Assembly (NCBI GenBank): GCA_964444795.1
Contig: CAYUIQ010000188.1
Location: 1-17,868, forward strand
Direction: 5' to 3'
Length of the DNA: 17,868 nt
Source: JABMRP01 sp964444795
GTDB taxonomy: Bacteria; Planctomycetota; Planctomycetia; Pirellulales; Thermoguttaceae
A program made the position numbers and the translations under genes. Within the stretch, counting starts at the first letter, position 1, and every line of letters starts with the position of its first letter. Below the pieces are notes generated by a model. The model did not search any database. It was not told the DNA's origin and saw nothing but the letters and a program-made list of their open reading frames with translations. Positions 1 to 7,433 of this stretch are shown piece after piece.

Positions 1-442
1 GCCCGGCGTCGAGCACATGGTTGATGAGGTGGTCGAGCCGCTCGATGTCGTCGAGCATGAATCGGTAAAAATCCGCCTGCTCCCGCTGACTGACATGGCG
101 ACGATTGAGCGTTTGCAGATAGAGCTTCATCGACGCGATGGGCGACTTCAACTCGTGGGTCACGCTGTCGACGAAGTTCGATTGTCGGCGGTTCAGATTG
201 ATCGCCTTGACCGACAGAGCCAGGTAGGTTACCACGCCGGCCACCAGCAAGACCATGAACGTCGTACCGACCGACAACAATGCCCAATAGATGCCCGACG
301 ACCGCGAGTCGGCCAGCGCGCCGAACACGGCCAGCAATACCCAGCCGACGATCAACACGGCCAGCAGGCCGATCATGACGACAGCCAGTGTGATGGGTAG
401 TCGTATGGAGCGTCGCGTGAACATGGTTTCCGCGATCCTCAT
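1..442 (-). CDS. sensor histidine kinase, N-terminal part (runs off window)
   Basis: This is a membrane sensor histidine kinase of a two-component system, cut by the window edge, so only about 147 residues are visible. Two hydrophobic segments (about residues 17-43 and 52-76) enclose a very short outer loop. They are followed by a HisKA dimerisation/phosphoacceptor H-box, SVTHELKSPIASMKLYL, with the phosphorylated His at residue 96. The ATP-binding domain must lie beyond position 1. The tiny loop suggests sensing within the membrane or through a partner rather than by a large periplasmic domain. The start could be 442 or an in-frame ATG at 424 (MFTRRS); neither has a clear ribosome-binding site, and a GAGG lies 12 bases before the second. 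It sits 90 bases downstream of the radical SAM gene on the same strand, so co-transcription is possible. The family call is firm; the signal and partner regulator are not visible. Confidence 0.88.
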   Translation of the reverse strand, partial: MRIAETMFTRRSIRLPITLAVVMIGLLAVLIVGWVLLAVFGALADSRSSGIYWALLSVGTTFMVLLVAGVVTYLALSVKAINLNRRQSNFVDSVTHELKSPIASMKLYLQTLNRRHVSQREQADFYRFMLDDIERLDHLINHVLDAG

Positions 443-531
443 GCGTTGCACGAGAACCGGCTACCGGGAGACATTTTCGCTCTCCGGCAGTGCCCGAACG
501 GGGCCTGCCGATCAGGCGTCAGGATACCCGA

Positions 532-2343
532 TCAGGGGGAAGATTTCGAGCCCCCCACGCACTGGACCTCCGCGCCGACGTCGGCGCGGAGGGAGTGGGG
601 TTTGCCGACGATCGCGGGGGATGGCTGAGATCCGGCGGTAACGTAACGACTCGCCGAGCCGTTCTCTTCATAGAAGGTCGGCGGCTCGTTGGTCCACCCC
701 CGGGCCAATCGCTTCTCCTCGCGCCATACTTTCCACAACAGATAGAGACCGCCCACGGCGGCCGTCAGACGCGCCTTCCAGCCGAACTCGCGCTTGATAT
801 CCGCCAGAATGGCCGACATCTTCGCCCGCAACGCCGGATTCTTGCGGTAATAGAGTTTCGAGGCACCCACCACGGCCGCGTAGGTGGTGGCCAACTCGCG
901 CGCTTCCCAAGTAAAACGGCGGCGGATCCGTTCGTCGGGGTGATTCTTGTATCGCTTCCAGCCGGCCAGAAGAGTACGCACCAGCCGCACCACGCTAGGG
1001 CCGTTGACCTCGAAATCGCGACGAAACGCCCGAAGAATGAACTCGCCCTCTTGCCCGCCCTTAATATGCGGGTGGTCGTAGTTGAAACAGAGCTGCCCGT
1101 GGACGTCGGCCGGGTCCACTTCGCTTTCGTCCTTCATGCGTCCCTGGGCCGAGAGTTCGGTGTGCAGGGGCGTGCCGGGTACCGGCGTGTAGAGCATGAA
1201 CTGGTGAAACTCGGTATCGTGCGCCACGGCGTGGTCGATCGCCTCGTCGATGTTCTCCGGCGTGTGTTCCTCCAGCCCGATGATCGTCGACCCCAGCACG
1301 CGGACGCCGTGCGACTGCAATTGCCGGACCAAATCGAACGTGTCGGTGTCGCGGAGCTTGGTGTAGCGGCTGTCCTTGCCTTCGATTCCCATCCACACCC
1401 AGGCCACACCCAGGGCCACCAGTTGCTCCATCGTATAGGAGCGAAGCACGTTGGCCGAACTGAACACGTACAGAGCCCAGGCCTTGCCGTGCTTCTCCAT
1501 CAATTCCAACAGCCGCAGCGCGCGCTTGCGATGAAAGAGGAAGTTCTCGTCCATCATGAAGAACGACTGCACCTTCATCTTCTCTTCCATCCCGCACATC
1601 ACGTCGAACAGTTCGTCGCCCGTCTCGTAGAAGTTGATGAACTTCCCCTTGCCGCCGAACATGGCCGAGGTGGAACAGAAATTACACCCCAGCGGACATC
1701 CCACCGACGGGATCACCGTAGCGGCGATATCGGACTCCTCCTCGGCGACTTGAATACCGTAGTTGCGGGTCTGCATGCCCGAGGAAATCAGCGGATGGCG
1801 GATGGGCTGCTCGGGATTCTCGCCGAGGTAGTTGCGAAACCAGCGAACCCCCTCGCCGCGAACGATGTGGTCGGCGTCGATCCGTTCGTGCAGGTCGGGA
1901 ACGTTGGCAACGTGCCCGCCGACGACGATCACGGCCTGGGGCTGATACCGGCGTATCAACTCGCACATCACCTTCACTTTCCGCGTGTTGGGAATGATGC
2001 TGCTGATCCCGATGACGTCGTATTGCTGCTGCTGCAATTCCTCGATGAAGCGGTCCCGCGTGGGAAAGTCCAAGAGCGTACACGGGGCCTCGATGTTCGC
2101 CTGAATCAACATCAGCCCCCAACTGCGATGAAACATCCGCAACGAAAAGGCGCCCTGTACCCGGGTGACCTGATTGTGGTACAACTCCATCGGATTGAGC
2201 ACCCGGCTGCCGTACTCGTCGTCTTGCGCGTAGGGACCAAAAACACTGGTCAACAGTACCTTGGCTTGGGAGCCCCGAGGATGGGACGGTTCGTCTTTGC
2301 GAGAAAGGGGCAAGAGGGTGTCGCGGTCGCTAAAGCTGATCAT
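532..2343 (-). CDS. B12-binding domain radical SAM protein
   Basis: This is a 603-residue cytoplasmic radical SAM enzyme. Proteins of this architecture use a 4Fe-4S cluster to cleave S-adenosylmethionine, with a cobalamin-binding domain often assisting methyl transfer or rearrangement; the substrate cannot be told here. The N-terminal third contains a Rossmann-like cobalamin-type domain (about residues 95-170, with IGISSIIPNT and VIVVGGHVANVPDL). The radical SAM core begins at the cluster motif CPLGCNFC with Cys216, Cys220 and Cys223 (CxxxCxxC). It continues through MMDENFLF (263-270) and GIEGKDS to a C-terminal helical extension. The ATG at 2343 follows a purine-rich GAGG. The last 30 or so residues look non-conserved and cover a GC-rich palindrome, so the original C-terminus may have been shorter. 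Its antisense strand is open over the same region, but the motifs leave no doubt about the coding strand. Confidence 0.93.
   Translation of the reverse strand: MISFSDRDTLLPLSRKDEPSHPRGSQAKVLLTSVFGPYAQDDEYGSRVLNPMELYHNQVTRVQGAFSLRMFHRSWGLMLIQANIEAPCTLLDFPTRDRFIEELQQQQYDVIGISSIIPNTRKVKVMCELIRRYQPQAVIVVGGHVANVPDLHERIDADHIVRGEGVRWFRNYLGENPEQPIRHPLISSGMQTRNYGIQVAEEESDIAATVIPSVGCPLGCNFCSTSAMFGGKGKFINFYETGDELFDVMCGMEEKMKVQSFFMMDENFLFHRKRALRLLELMEKHGKAWALYVFSSANVLRSYTMEQLVALGVAWVWMGIEGKDSRYTKLRDTDTFDLVRQLQSHGVRVLGSTIIGLEEHTPENIDEAIDHAVAHDTEFHQFMLYTPVPGTPLHTELSAQGRMKDESEVDPADVHGQLCFNYDHPHIKGGQEGEFILRAFRRDFEVNGPSVVRLVRTLLAGWKRYKNHPDERIRRRFTWEARELATTYAAVVGASKLYYRKNPALRAKMSAILADIKREFGWKARLTAAVGGLYLLWKVWREEKRLARGWTNEPPTFYEENGSASRYVTAGSQPSPAIVGKPHSLRADVGAEVQCVGGSKSSP
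567..592. repeat. 26 bp perfect palindrome
   Basis: The two halves are exact reverse complements around the centre at 579/580 (core CGCGCCGACGTCGGCGCG). Outside it, CCCCAC on the left and GTGGGG on the right (595-600) could add a second stem. It lies in the last codons of the radical SAM gene and just upstream of the histidine kinase gene. It could form a strong hairpin but has no T-run on either side, so it is not a standard terminator. It may be a mobile REP-like palindrome or a transcript-processing or attenuation element. Confidence 0.7.
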
Positions 2344-3127
2344 GGGGCCTCGTATCCCGACCGGCGGGACTTCTTCTATGTAAAGGTTGAATGTAAAGGC
2401 TCGCTCAAAGTAAGATCACGGGGCGATTGCCTCCGGAGGTTTCCTCACACCAAGATCATGCGCCGAGGTATCTCGGCAAATGCCTTTCGATGTAACGGAC
2501 GCAGAAGGGAGCAGTGCCTTTCAATCCAATACCACCCCAATGCAATACCACCCCAATGCAACTCCCCCCCAAACGTGTTGACCGAGGCTCCGCTTCGCCA
2601 CGAAGCGAGTCGCCGGCCAACCCACCACGGCTCGTCGCCTTGCCGACGACCGCGGAACACAGGCACAGAATTATAAACGATCGGTCGGGCCACGGGGTGA
2701 GGGCTCTGTATTAACTATGTAATAGGTTGGTAATTACACTGCTGCGGAACCCTTTATAGGGAAATCGGCCGAGAATCCCGCAAACTTGCGCTAAGCACCG
2801 CATGGCGATGAACAGGGGTTTTTATCCCAACTTCAAGAACGGGGTAGCAGGAGCCACCATCGCGCATCCGCCCCTTGCTCCTCAATGTCTTGCGGACAGG
2901 ATTCCCGCCGATTGCCAGGCAACCATCGGAAAATGCACAGGATGCGTCGGCGTGACATGACCGACACGACTGCCCCCCCTATCGGGCACCCATTGCTCGC
3001 GAACCCTCCGGCCACTATCATGGACGCTTCATTCGTCCGTTCCGCTCCCAATCACGTAACCGGGCCCTCAACCAAACACTCGATATCGGAATCACAGCCC
3101 CAAGGGCCCAAGACCAAGCAGAACCAA
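2344..3127. other. gene-free stretch with small repeats
   Basis: I find no convincing gene here. The short open frames on either strand have no recognisable domain. Part of it (about 2570-2650) reads on the minus strand as GDEPWWVGRRLASWRS, a phrase I recall recurring in short planctomycete hypothetical proteins. That suggests a dispersed noncoding repeat rather than a gene. A 16 bp tandem duplication lies at 2528-2559. The stretch around 2690-2790 is more A/T-rich than its surroundings and could contain the promoter of the radical SAM gene or of the tRNA, but no clear boxes were seen. Confidence 0.5.
2528..2559. repeat. tandem duplication of a 16 bp unit
   Basis: Two perfect head-to-tail copies of AATACCACCCCAATGC. 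No gene is involved; a replication-slippage product in intergenic DNA is the simplest reading. Confidence 0.85.
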
Positions 3128-3201
3128 GTCCCCGTGGCACAATTGGATAGCGCGTCGGCCTCCGGAGCCGAAGGTTAGAGGTTCGAATCCTCTCGGGGAT
3201 A
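3128..3201 (+). tRNA. tRNA-Arg (anticodon CCG)
   Basis: A full cloverleaf can be drawn. The acceptor stem GTCCCCG pairs with CGGGGAT (first pair G-U). The D arm encloses AATTGGATA. The anticodon stem TCGGC/GCCGA encloses the loop CTCCGGA, with anticodon CCG. The T arm carries the invariant GTTCGAATC loop. The discriminator base is A and CCA is not encoded. One mismatch (A-C) occurs in the D stem. It reads CGG arginine codons. tRNA-Arg genes are frequent integration sites for mobile islands, which fits the accessory DNA that follows. Confidence 0.95.
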
Positions 3202-3206
3202 CTAGA

Positions 3207-3224
3207 GCTTGCGTTGACGCAAGC
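3207..3224 (+). other. short hairpin after the tRNA
   Basis: GCTTGCG and CGCAAGC form a perfect 7 bp stem around a TTGA tetraloop, six bases after the tRNA 3' end and followed by an A/T-rich run. It may help 3' processing of the tRNA transcript or act as a weak first terminator. Confidence 0.6.
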
Positions 3225-3243
3225 CATTTCTAAATAACGCTTT

Positions 3244-3290
3244 ACGGCCGCAAGTCTTGACCCCACCAAGGCTTGCGGCCGTTTCGTTTT
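3244..3290 (+). terminator. rho-independent terminator of the tRNA transcript
   Basis: An 11 bp perfect stem (ACGGCCGCAAG at 3244-3254 with its complement at 3272-3282) encloses a 17-base loop and is followed directly by TTTCGTTTT. Its location shortly after the tRNA-Arg gene makes it the likely end of that transcript. Confidence 0.85.
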
Positions 3291-3467
3291 CCACTCTAGC
3301 GAGGTATCCGCAAGCCGGGTTTCGTTGCAGATCGATGCAAATCGTGCCCACCGGCGGCGAATCCGTGGGCACCAATAGCGGCACCTTGGCACCATAGTCG
3401 GCACCAGAGGGATGTGCATGTCGGGGTGGCGATGTAATGTCGCCGCGCGGCTTCGCACTGGATCGAC
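3291..3467 (-). other. possible relic of an integrase C-terminus; otherwise empty
   Basis: The minus strand has four GGTGCC repeats between about 3370 and 3410. In one frame they read VPLLVPTDSP and continue to a stop at 3202. Planctomycete tyrosine integrases often end with such Leu-Val-Pro-Thr repeats, and a position next to a tRNA is where an integrase would lie. There is no catalytic domain, so at most this is a leftover tail. The identification is weak. Confidence 0.22.
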
Positions 3468-3864
3468 CTACGCGGTAACAGCCGACATCTTAATGTCGAG
3501 GTAGTGCAAGATTGTTCGGGCGGTGTCAATCACCAGGGCGGCTTCGGGTGGATCGAGGAGATACTTGTTTGGGTGGGCTACGCTCGATTCGTTCCGAATC
3601 GGATTCATGGCGTCCATGATTCCAGACATTGATCGAAGGATATGATTGATTTCCCGTTTGCGCGGCCCCACAGTCGCGAACGCAGGATGTTGACTCCGAA
3701 TCAGCCCGAAAAGGCCGCTCATGAGCATGTTCCTTGTGTAGACGATGCCTGCCGAGTCGCAGACGGCCCGCAGATAGCCATGTAAGACAGTGTGGAGGCG
3801 ATCCACAGCGCTTGTGGCCCCTTCCGTTTCGAGAAGCCGCTCCGCGTCCTTGATCGCTCTCTCC
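3468..3864 (-). pseudogene. Abi_C-type abortive infection protein, C-terminal fragment
   Basis: The open frame reads ERLLETEGATSAVDRLHTVL and continues with HGYLRAVC, RNMLMSGLFGLIR, LRSMSGIMDAMNPIRNESS and VAHPNKYLL, ending in RTILHYLDIK. This matches what I know of the Abi_C domain (abortive infection protein C-terminus), including the N-x-x-S-V-A-H-P segment. The N-terminal region is missing: the frame runs directly into the end of insertion-sequence copy 1 at about 3865. The gene was therefore probably a phage-defence protein inactivated by that insertion. An internal in-frame start at 3806 could still yield 112 residues. The family call is fairly sure; the inactivation is inferred from the junction. 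Confidence 0.72.
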
Positions 3865-4729
3865 TGAACACGACCAGCGACTTTCGACTGAACGGAATTA
3901 CACTGACTTCAGTGGACACGGTTACAGTATCGCATCGAACTTCAAGACGCTCGGAGGCAGCGGAACCGACGACAAAAGAGCCTTGACGTTGACGAGGCAA
4001 CCGAGCGTGGCACAGGAGACGTCCCACGCGCGGACGGGTAGCGCCGCGAGTGACCGTGCGGCATTCATGCCGCGCGGCGGACACGGATGAGAGGAAGGTG
4101 GCGGCGGCCGGCAAGACAATCGACTTCGATGACCATTGCGTCGCCCGGCTTCCCTTCGATTTCGGCCTGCGGACGCGCACACGGCGAGCCACGCGGCCAA
4201 CGCGGACGTGGCTCAAGACGCGGCTGCTTGTTGGCCGGCCGGCGCGTGAAGTAGACCTCGTTCGGCGTCTTGCCGCCGAGTGTCTCGTGGGGCCGATGTT
4301 TGTTGTACCACTCGATGGCCCGATCAACCTCGCGCTGGAAGGCGGTTTCATCTTCCGGCACGGTCGTCTGTCGCAAGATGTCTTTGAGCGTCCGGTGAAA
4401 TCGTTCCACCAGAGCAATACTCCCGTGGCGCCCGATCGCGCCGAATCGCGGCAGGATGTTCATCGCCTTGCACCACACCTTCTCGAAGTGCTCGCATTTG
4501 AACTCCGGGCCCTGATCGACAATGATGTGTTTCGGCCTGATTGTCTCCTTGAGCATGATTCGCCCCAATGCCGCCGTCACTTCCTCGGATGATGGCCGTC
4601 TCTTGAAGACGGCAAAGCCCATCGACCGACGCGAGTAGTGATCCACGACGTTCAACAGCCACCCGCAAACGGGCCAGCGCTGCCGGATGGCGTTGGGCAG
4701 CCAGTTGGTCCAATAGCCACCGCTGATCG
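3865..4729 (-). mobile_element. insertion sequence copy 1, truncated
   Basis: This stretch is closely similar to the left part of the complete-looking element at 16053 onward. Similarity begins at TGAAC (3865) and stops abruptly at 4729, after GCTGATCGG, where the two copies diverge. About half of the element (the transposase N-terminal half and 5' end) is missing. Orientation is the same as copy 2. It interrupts the Abi_C gene on the left and joins a recombinase fragment on the right. Confidence 0.85.
4065..4729 (-). pseudogene. DDE transposase, C-terminal fragment (copy 1)
   Basis: The fragment corresponds to the transposase of copy 2 from about its residue 224 to the end. It keeps the second and third catalytic positions (IIVDQGPEF and LVERFHRTLK) but has lost the first Asp, the helix-turn-helix and the start. 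It cannot be an active transposase. It differs from copy 2 at many positions, so the two insertions are not very recent copies of each other. Confidence 0.88.
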
Positions 4730-4815
4730 GAATGGTTGCGACACAATGCCTCCTTTGTCACGGGCTGCCACAGGTCACGATAGCAGCAAGTTCAGCCCAA
4801 AATCAAGCCTCCCCG

Positions 4816-5055
4816 TCAGGTTTCCTCGGCGAATTGGGGGGTTGTCAACTCGACGGGATAGGGTCTTGTGCAATCCATTGTCTGGTATGTGTGGAGCTGG
4901 CGGAGACGGGCGAGTTCCTCGGCATCCGCCCAAATCTTCCAGCGATTCCGTGGTCCTTGTGCTGCATAGACCCATCTACGGCGGCACCAACGGGCGAGGG
5001 TGGTTACCGGAATGTCCAGTTCTTGGACCAACTCGGGTAGCGACCACCGTGCCGC
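4816..5055 (-). pseudogene. site-specific recombinase, C-terminal fragment
   Basis: The minus strand encodes RWSLPELVQELDIPVTTLAR, then WCRRRWVYAA and WKIWADAEELARLRQL, ending in PYPVELTTP and a stop at 4816. I recognise this as the helix-turn-helix-like tail of large serine recombinases common in planctomycetes; this is recollection of the family, not a search. Only the last 75 or so residues remain. The fragment is cut on its N-terminal side where the toxin backbone sequence begins (about 5045-5065). The family name is moderately certain; being a fragment is clear. No gene is visible between it and insertion sequence copy 1 (4730-4815). Confidence 0.5.
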
Positions 5056-7409
5056 GCAACGTCCGCAATCTGGCCGACCACGAGCAAGCGCGGCTCAATT
5101 ACCACACCAAGATCGGCGCCGCCCAGGTGAAGCTCGCCACCTCGCTGGGCGACGCCGCCGTCGCCCGGGCCGAGGCGCTCGACACGGCCCGGACCGGATA
5201 TGCCGGCGACGTCAACCAGGTCGAGACCACCTTCACCAGCGACGTCAGCACGGCCGAAAACACGCGCGTCGGCTCGACGACTTCCGCCGAGACCGCCTAC
5301 GCCAATGCAACGGCCATTGCCCAGCACGACTACACCGGTCTGCTCGGCGCGGCCGATATCGCGTACCAGCGTCTCGCGGGCGACGCCGACGTGGTCTTCG
5401 CCGGCAACACGGCCAGCGCCGAGGCCGATTACCACGTGGCCGTCGCCTACGAGCAGTGGGACGCTTGGAACGCCCTGGCCACCGCCACCGGAACCGACTA
5501 CGACGCCTTCAAGGCCGCCGAAGCCGCTGCCTGGCACGATTGGCTCGTCGCCATGAAGCAGGATGTCATCGATTACGCCACCGATACGGCCGACGCCACC
5601 GCCGGCGACGAACTCTCCAGCGTCGCTTACGGTTCGGCCGAACTGACCGCCACCGCCGGCGGCAGCCTGACCGCCTACGCGTTGGGCTCGATGACCGTCA
5701 TCGCCGACGCCGGGTACGACGCCTGGGTGGTGGCCTACGACGATCTGGAACTCGACCTCTCCGCCGATCACGACGTCGAGCTGGTTTGGGCTTGGGGCGA
5801 TCTGGAGGGCGCGATCAACGCCGGGAACCGGATCGGCCGCGTCAAGAGCTATCGGGCCATCGACGCGACGATTACCGCCGGGACCAACCCGCCGGGCGAT
5901 GTCTACTATGGGCTGATCGAGGTCGTCGAGGCGTGGGAGTCGATCGCCGGGCAGATCAGCACGCCCACCAGCATCCTCACCGTTCGCGGCGGCGAGGAAG
6001 TCACGGCCGTCTGCTCCTCCGCCGGCGGCGCGACGCCCCGGTCGTTCGACCACGCCGTTCGCGGCTCGCTACCCCGTAACCCGAGCCATGGCGTCTCGGG
6101 AAGCTGGGCGTTCCTCAATGGCGCCTACCGCGACGTGCTCTTGGGCCAACTCGAATCGATCGAGGCCACCCCGGGCATCCTGCTGGCCGCCGCCGCGTCG
6201 TTTGCCGATTGGACGTCGGGCCAGGGGATCACCCTCGGCGAACCGGCCGCCCTGGCCGCGGTGGTCCAAAACACGGCCCACGCGGTCACCGCCGAACTGG
6301 CGGCGATCGCCGCGGCCGACGAGGCGTTGCTGGCCGACGCGCGGGACGCCATGCAGTGGCAGATGTTCGTCGCGCCGCACACGGCGGAGAATATCCGCTT
6401 GCGGTTGGAACTGTTGTTGCACCAGGCCGATACGAGTCTGGCGATGATGCAACACGCGCGGGCCGACATGGAGGCGGCGTTCCTGAACGATCGCGAGGCG
6501 ATGATCGCCGACAAGCTGGAGGTTCGCAACGCCGAGTTCGCCCGGCTGGCCGAGGCGATTGAAAACCGCTTGGACACTTGGCGTGACGACGCCCAACAGG
6601 CCGTCTGGTCGGGCATCCGCAATGTGATGGCCGAGAATACCAAGGAGACGCTGCGGCTGGTCGGCACGGTCGCGTCGGTCATCCCCGGTGGGCAGTTGGT
6701 CGGCGCGGTGTGCAGCCTCGGCGCCGGCACGATCTCGGCCGTACAGGGCAACAAGACCGAAGCGGCGATCGAGTTCGTCTGCGCCGTGCCCGGGATGCGG
6801 AACTTCCGCGGCCAGACCGCCGCGCTGAAGGGGAGCGTCGGCCTCGGCACTCGCAGCCTGGTGCGCGGCACGACCCGCGTGATCGGCGGCACCACCCGCA
6901 TGACCGCCCGGGCAGCGACTGGCGGCTTTCGCGCGATCACCAACGGCCAAACGTGGTCCAAGCTGGGCTGGGGCGTTCGCCGGGCCGTCTGCCCGCTGAC
7001 CGGCGGGCGCTGGTGTTTCGTGGGCGATACGGGCGTGCCGGTTGACGAGTTGCCGAAAGAACTGACCAGCGGGGCGTTGGCGGCCGGATTTGGCTCGACG
7101 GAAGAAGAGTCGAGTCCGTGGCTGTGGTCGAGTCTCTTTGGCACGGCGGCGGTGGCCGGGGTGGCGGGCATTCAATGGCAGCGTCGCCGGCGGCGGGAGA
7201 TGACACGCGCGGCGGCCCGCGATTGGCTGTTTGCCGAAAGCGACGACGACGATCTTCTCGATCCGGGCGAACCGCTGGCCCGGCGGCTGGCGATGGAGCG
7301 GATCGAGTCGCAGGATCAACGCGTCCATGAAACATGGGACGCCGCGTTTGCCGACGACGAAATCGGCGCCGACCTCTGCTTGACGGGCGGCCGTTTTGAT
7401 CGACAATAG
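5049..7409 (+). CDS. polymorphic-toxin backbone protein A1, 5'-truncated, ends in Hint block A
   Basis: This is the C-terminal part (about 786 residues) of a large exported carrier protein. The frame is open further upstream only because it crosses unrelated IS and recombinase scraps, so the true N-terminus has been lost. GTG at 5049 is the first possible start after the junction, without a convincing ribosome-binding site. The first half is Ala/Thr/Asp/Tyr-rich and quasi-repetitive (ETAYANATAIAQHDY and similar units), suggesting a fibrous helical stalk. A helical, charged region (about LHQADTSLAMMQHARADMEA) and a glycine-rich segment (GTVASVIPGGQLVGAVCSLG) lead to the conserved VRGTTRVIGGTTRMTARAAT. 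Then come GGRWCFVGDT with Cys656 (codon 7014-7016), a membrane helix (WLWSSLFGTAAVAGVAGI, about 691-708), five arginines, and an acidic tail. CFVGDT resembles the first motif of Hint domains; the rest of the domain is encoded in the next gene. It may be silent here, but it serves as the longest copy of the shared backbone. Confidence 0.72.
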   Translation: MPRNVRNLADHEQARLNYHTKIGAAQVKLATSLGDAAVARAEALDTARTGYAGDVNQVETTFTSDVSTAENTRVGSTTSAETAYANATAIAQHDYTGLLGAADIAYQRLAGDADVVFAGNTASAEADYHVAVAYEQWDAWNALATATGTDYDAFKAAEAAAWHDWLVAMKQDVIDYATDTADATAGDELSSVAYGSAELTATAGGSLTAYALGSMTVIADAGYDAWVVAYDDLELDLSADHDVELVWAWGDLEGAINAGNRIGRVKSYRAIDATITAGTNPPGDVYYGLIEVVEAWESIAGQISTPTSILTVRGGEEVTAVCSSAGGATPRSFDHAVRGSLPRNPSHGVSGSWAFLNGAYRDVLLGQLESIEATPGILLAAAASFADWTSGQGITLGEPAALAAVVQNTAHAVTAELAAIAAADEALLADARDAMQWQMFVAPHTAENIRLRLELLLHQADTSLAMMQHARADMEAAFLNDREAMIADKLEVRNAEFARLAEAIENRLDTWRDDAQQAVWSGIRNVMAENTKETLRLVGTVASVIPGGQLVGAVCSLGAGTISAVQGNKTEAAIEFVCAVPGMRNFRGQTAALKGSVGLGTRSLVRGTTRVIGGTTRMTARAATGGFRAITNGQTWSKLGWGVRRAVCPLTGGRWCFVGDTGVPVDELPKELTSGALAAGFGSTEEESSPWLWSSLFGTAAVAGVAGIQWQRRRRREMTRAAARDWLFAESDDDDLLDPGEPLARRLAMERIESQDQRVHETWDAAFADDEIGADLCLTGGRFDRQ

Positions 7410-7420
7410 ACTTTGTAACC

Positions 7421-7424
7421 GGAG
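7421..7424 (+). promoter_or_regulatory. Shine-Dalgarno of toxin gene B1
   Basis: GGAG ends 9 bases before the ATG at 7434. Two in-frame stops (TAG at 7407 and TAA at 7416) precede it. This shows that B1 is started independently rather than produced by read-through from A1. Confidence 0.7.
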
Positions 7425-7433
7425 ACGATACCG

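Noticed and set aside
490..2676. 728-codon open frame on the plus strand
   Set aside because: It is antisense to the radical SAM gene, whose cluster motif and B12-type domain are unmistakable; the frame is open because of high third-position G+C.
2833..3178. Short open frames around the tRNA, including one reading RIRTSNLRLRRPTRYPI
   Set aside because: That phrase is the translation of the tRNA-Arg gene itself, a known annotation artefact; the others have no domain.
4638..5048. Upstream extension of the A1 reading frame
   Set aside because: It crosses the antisense of the transposase fragment and of the recombinase fragment, so these residues are an accident of the junctions.
5004..7406. 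Long minus-strand frames (5004-6053 and 6069-7406)
   Set aside because: Low-complexity Gly/Arg/Pro/His-rich translations without domains, antisense to the A1 backbone, with similar shadows under A2 and A4.
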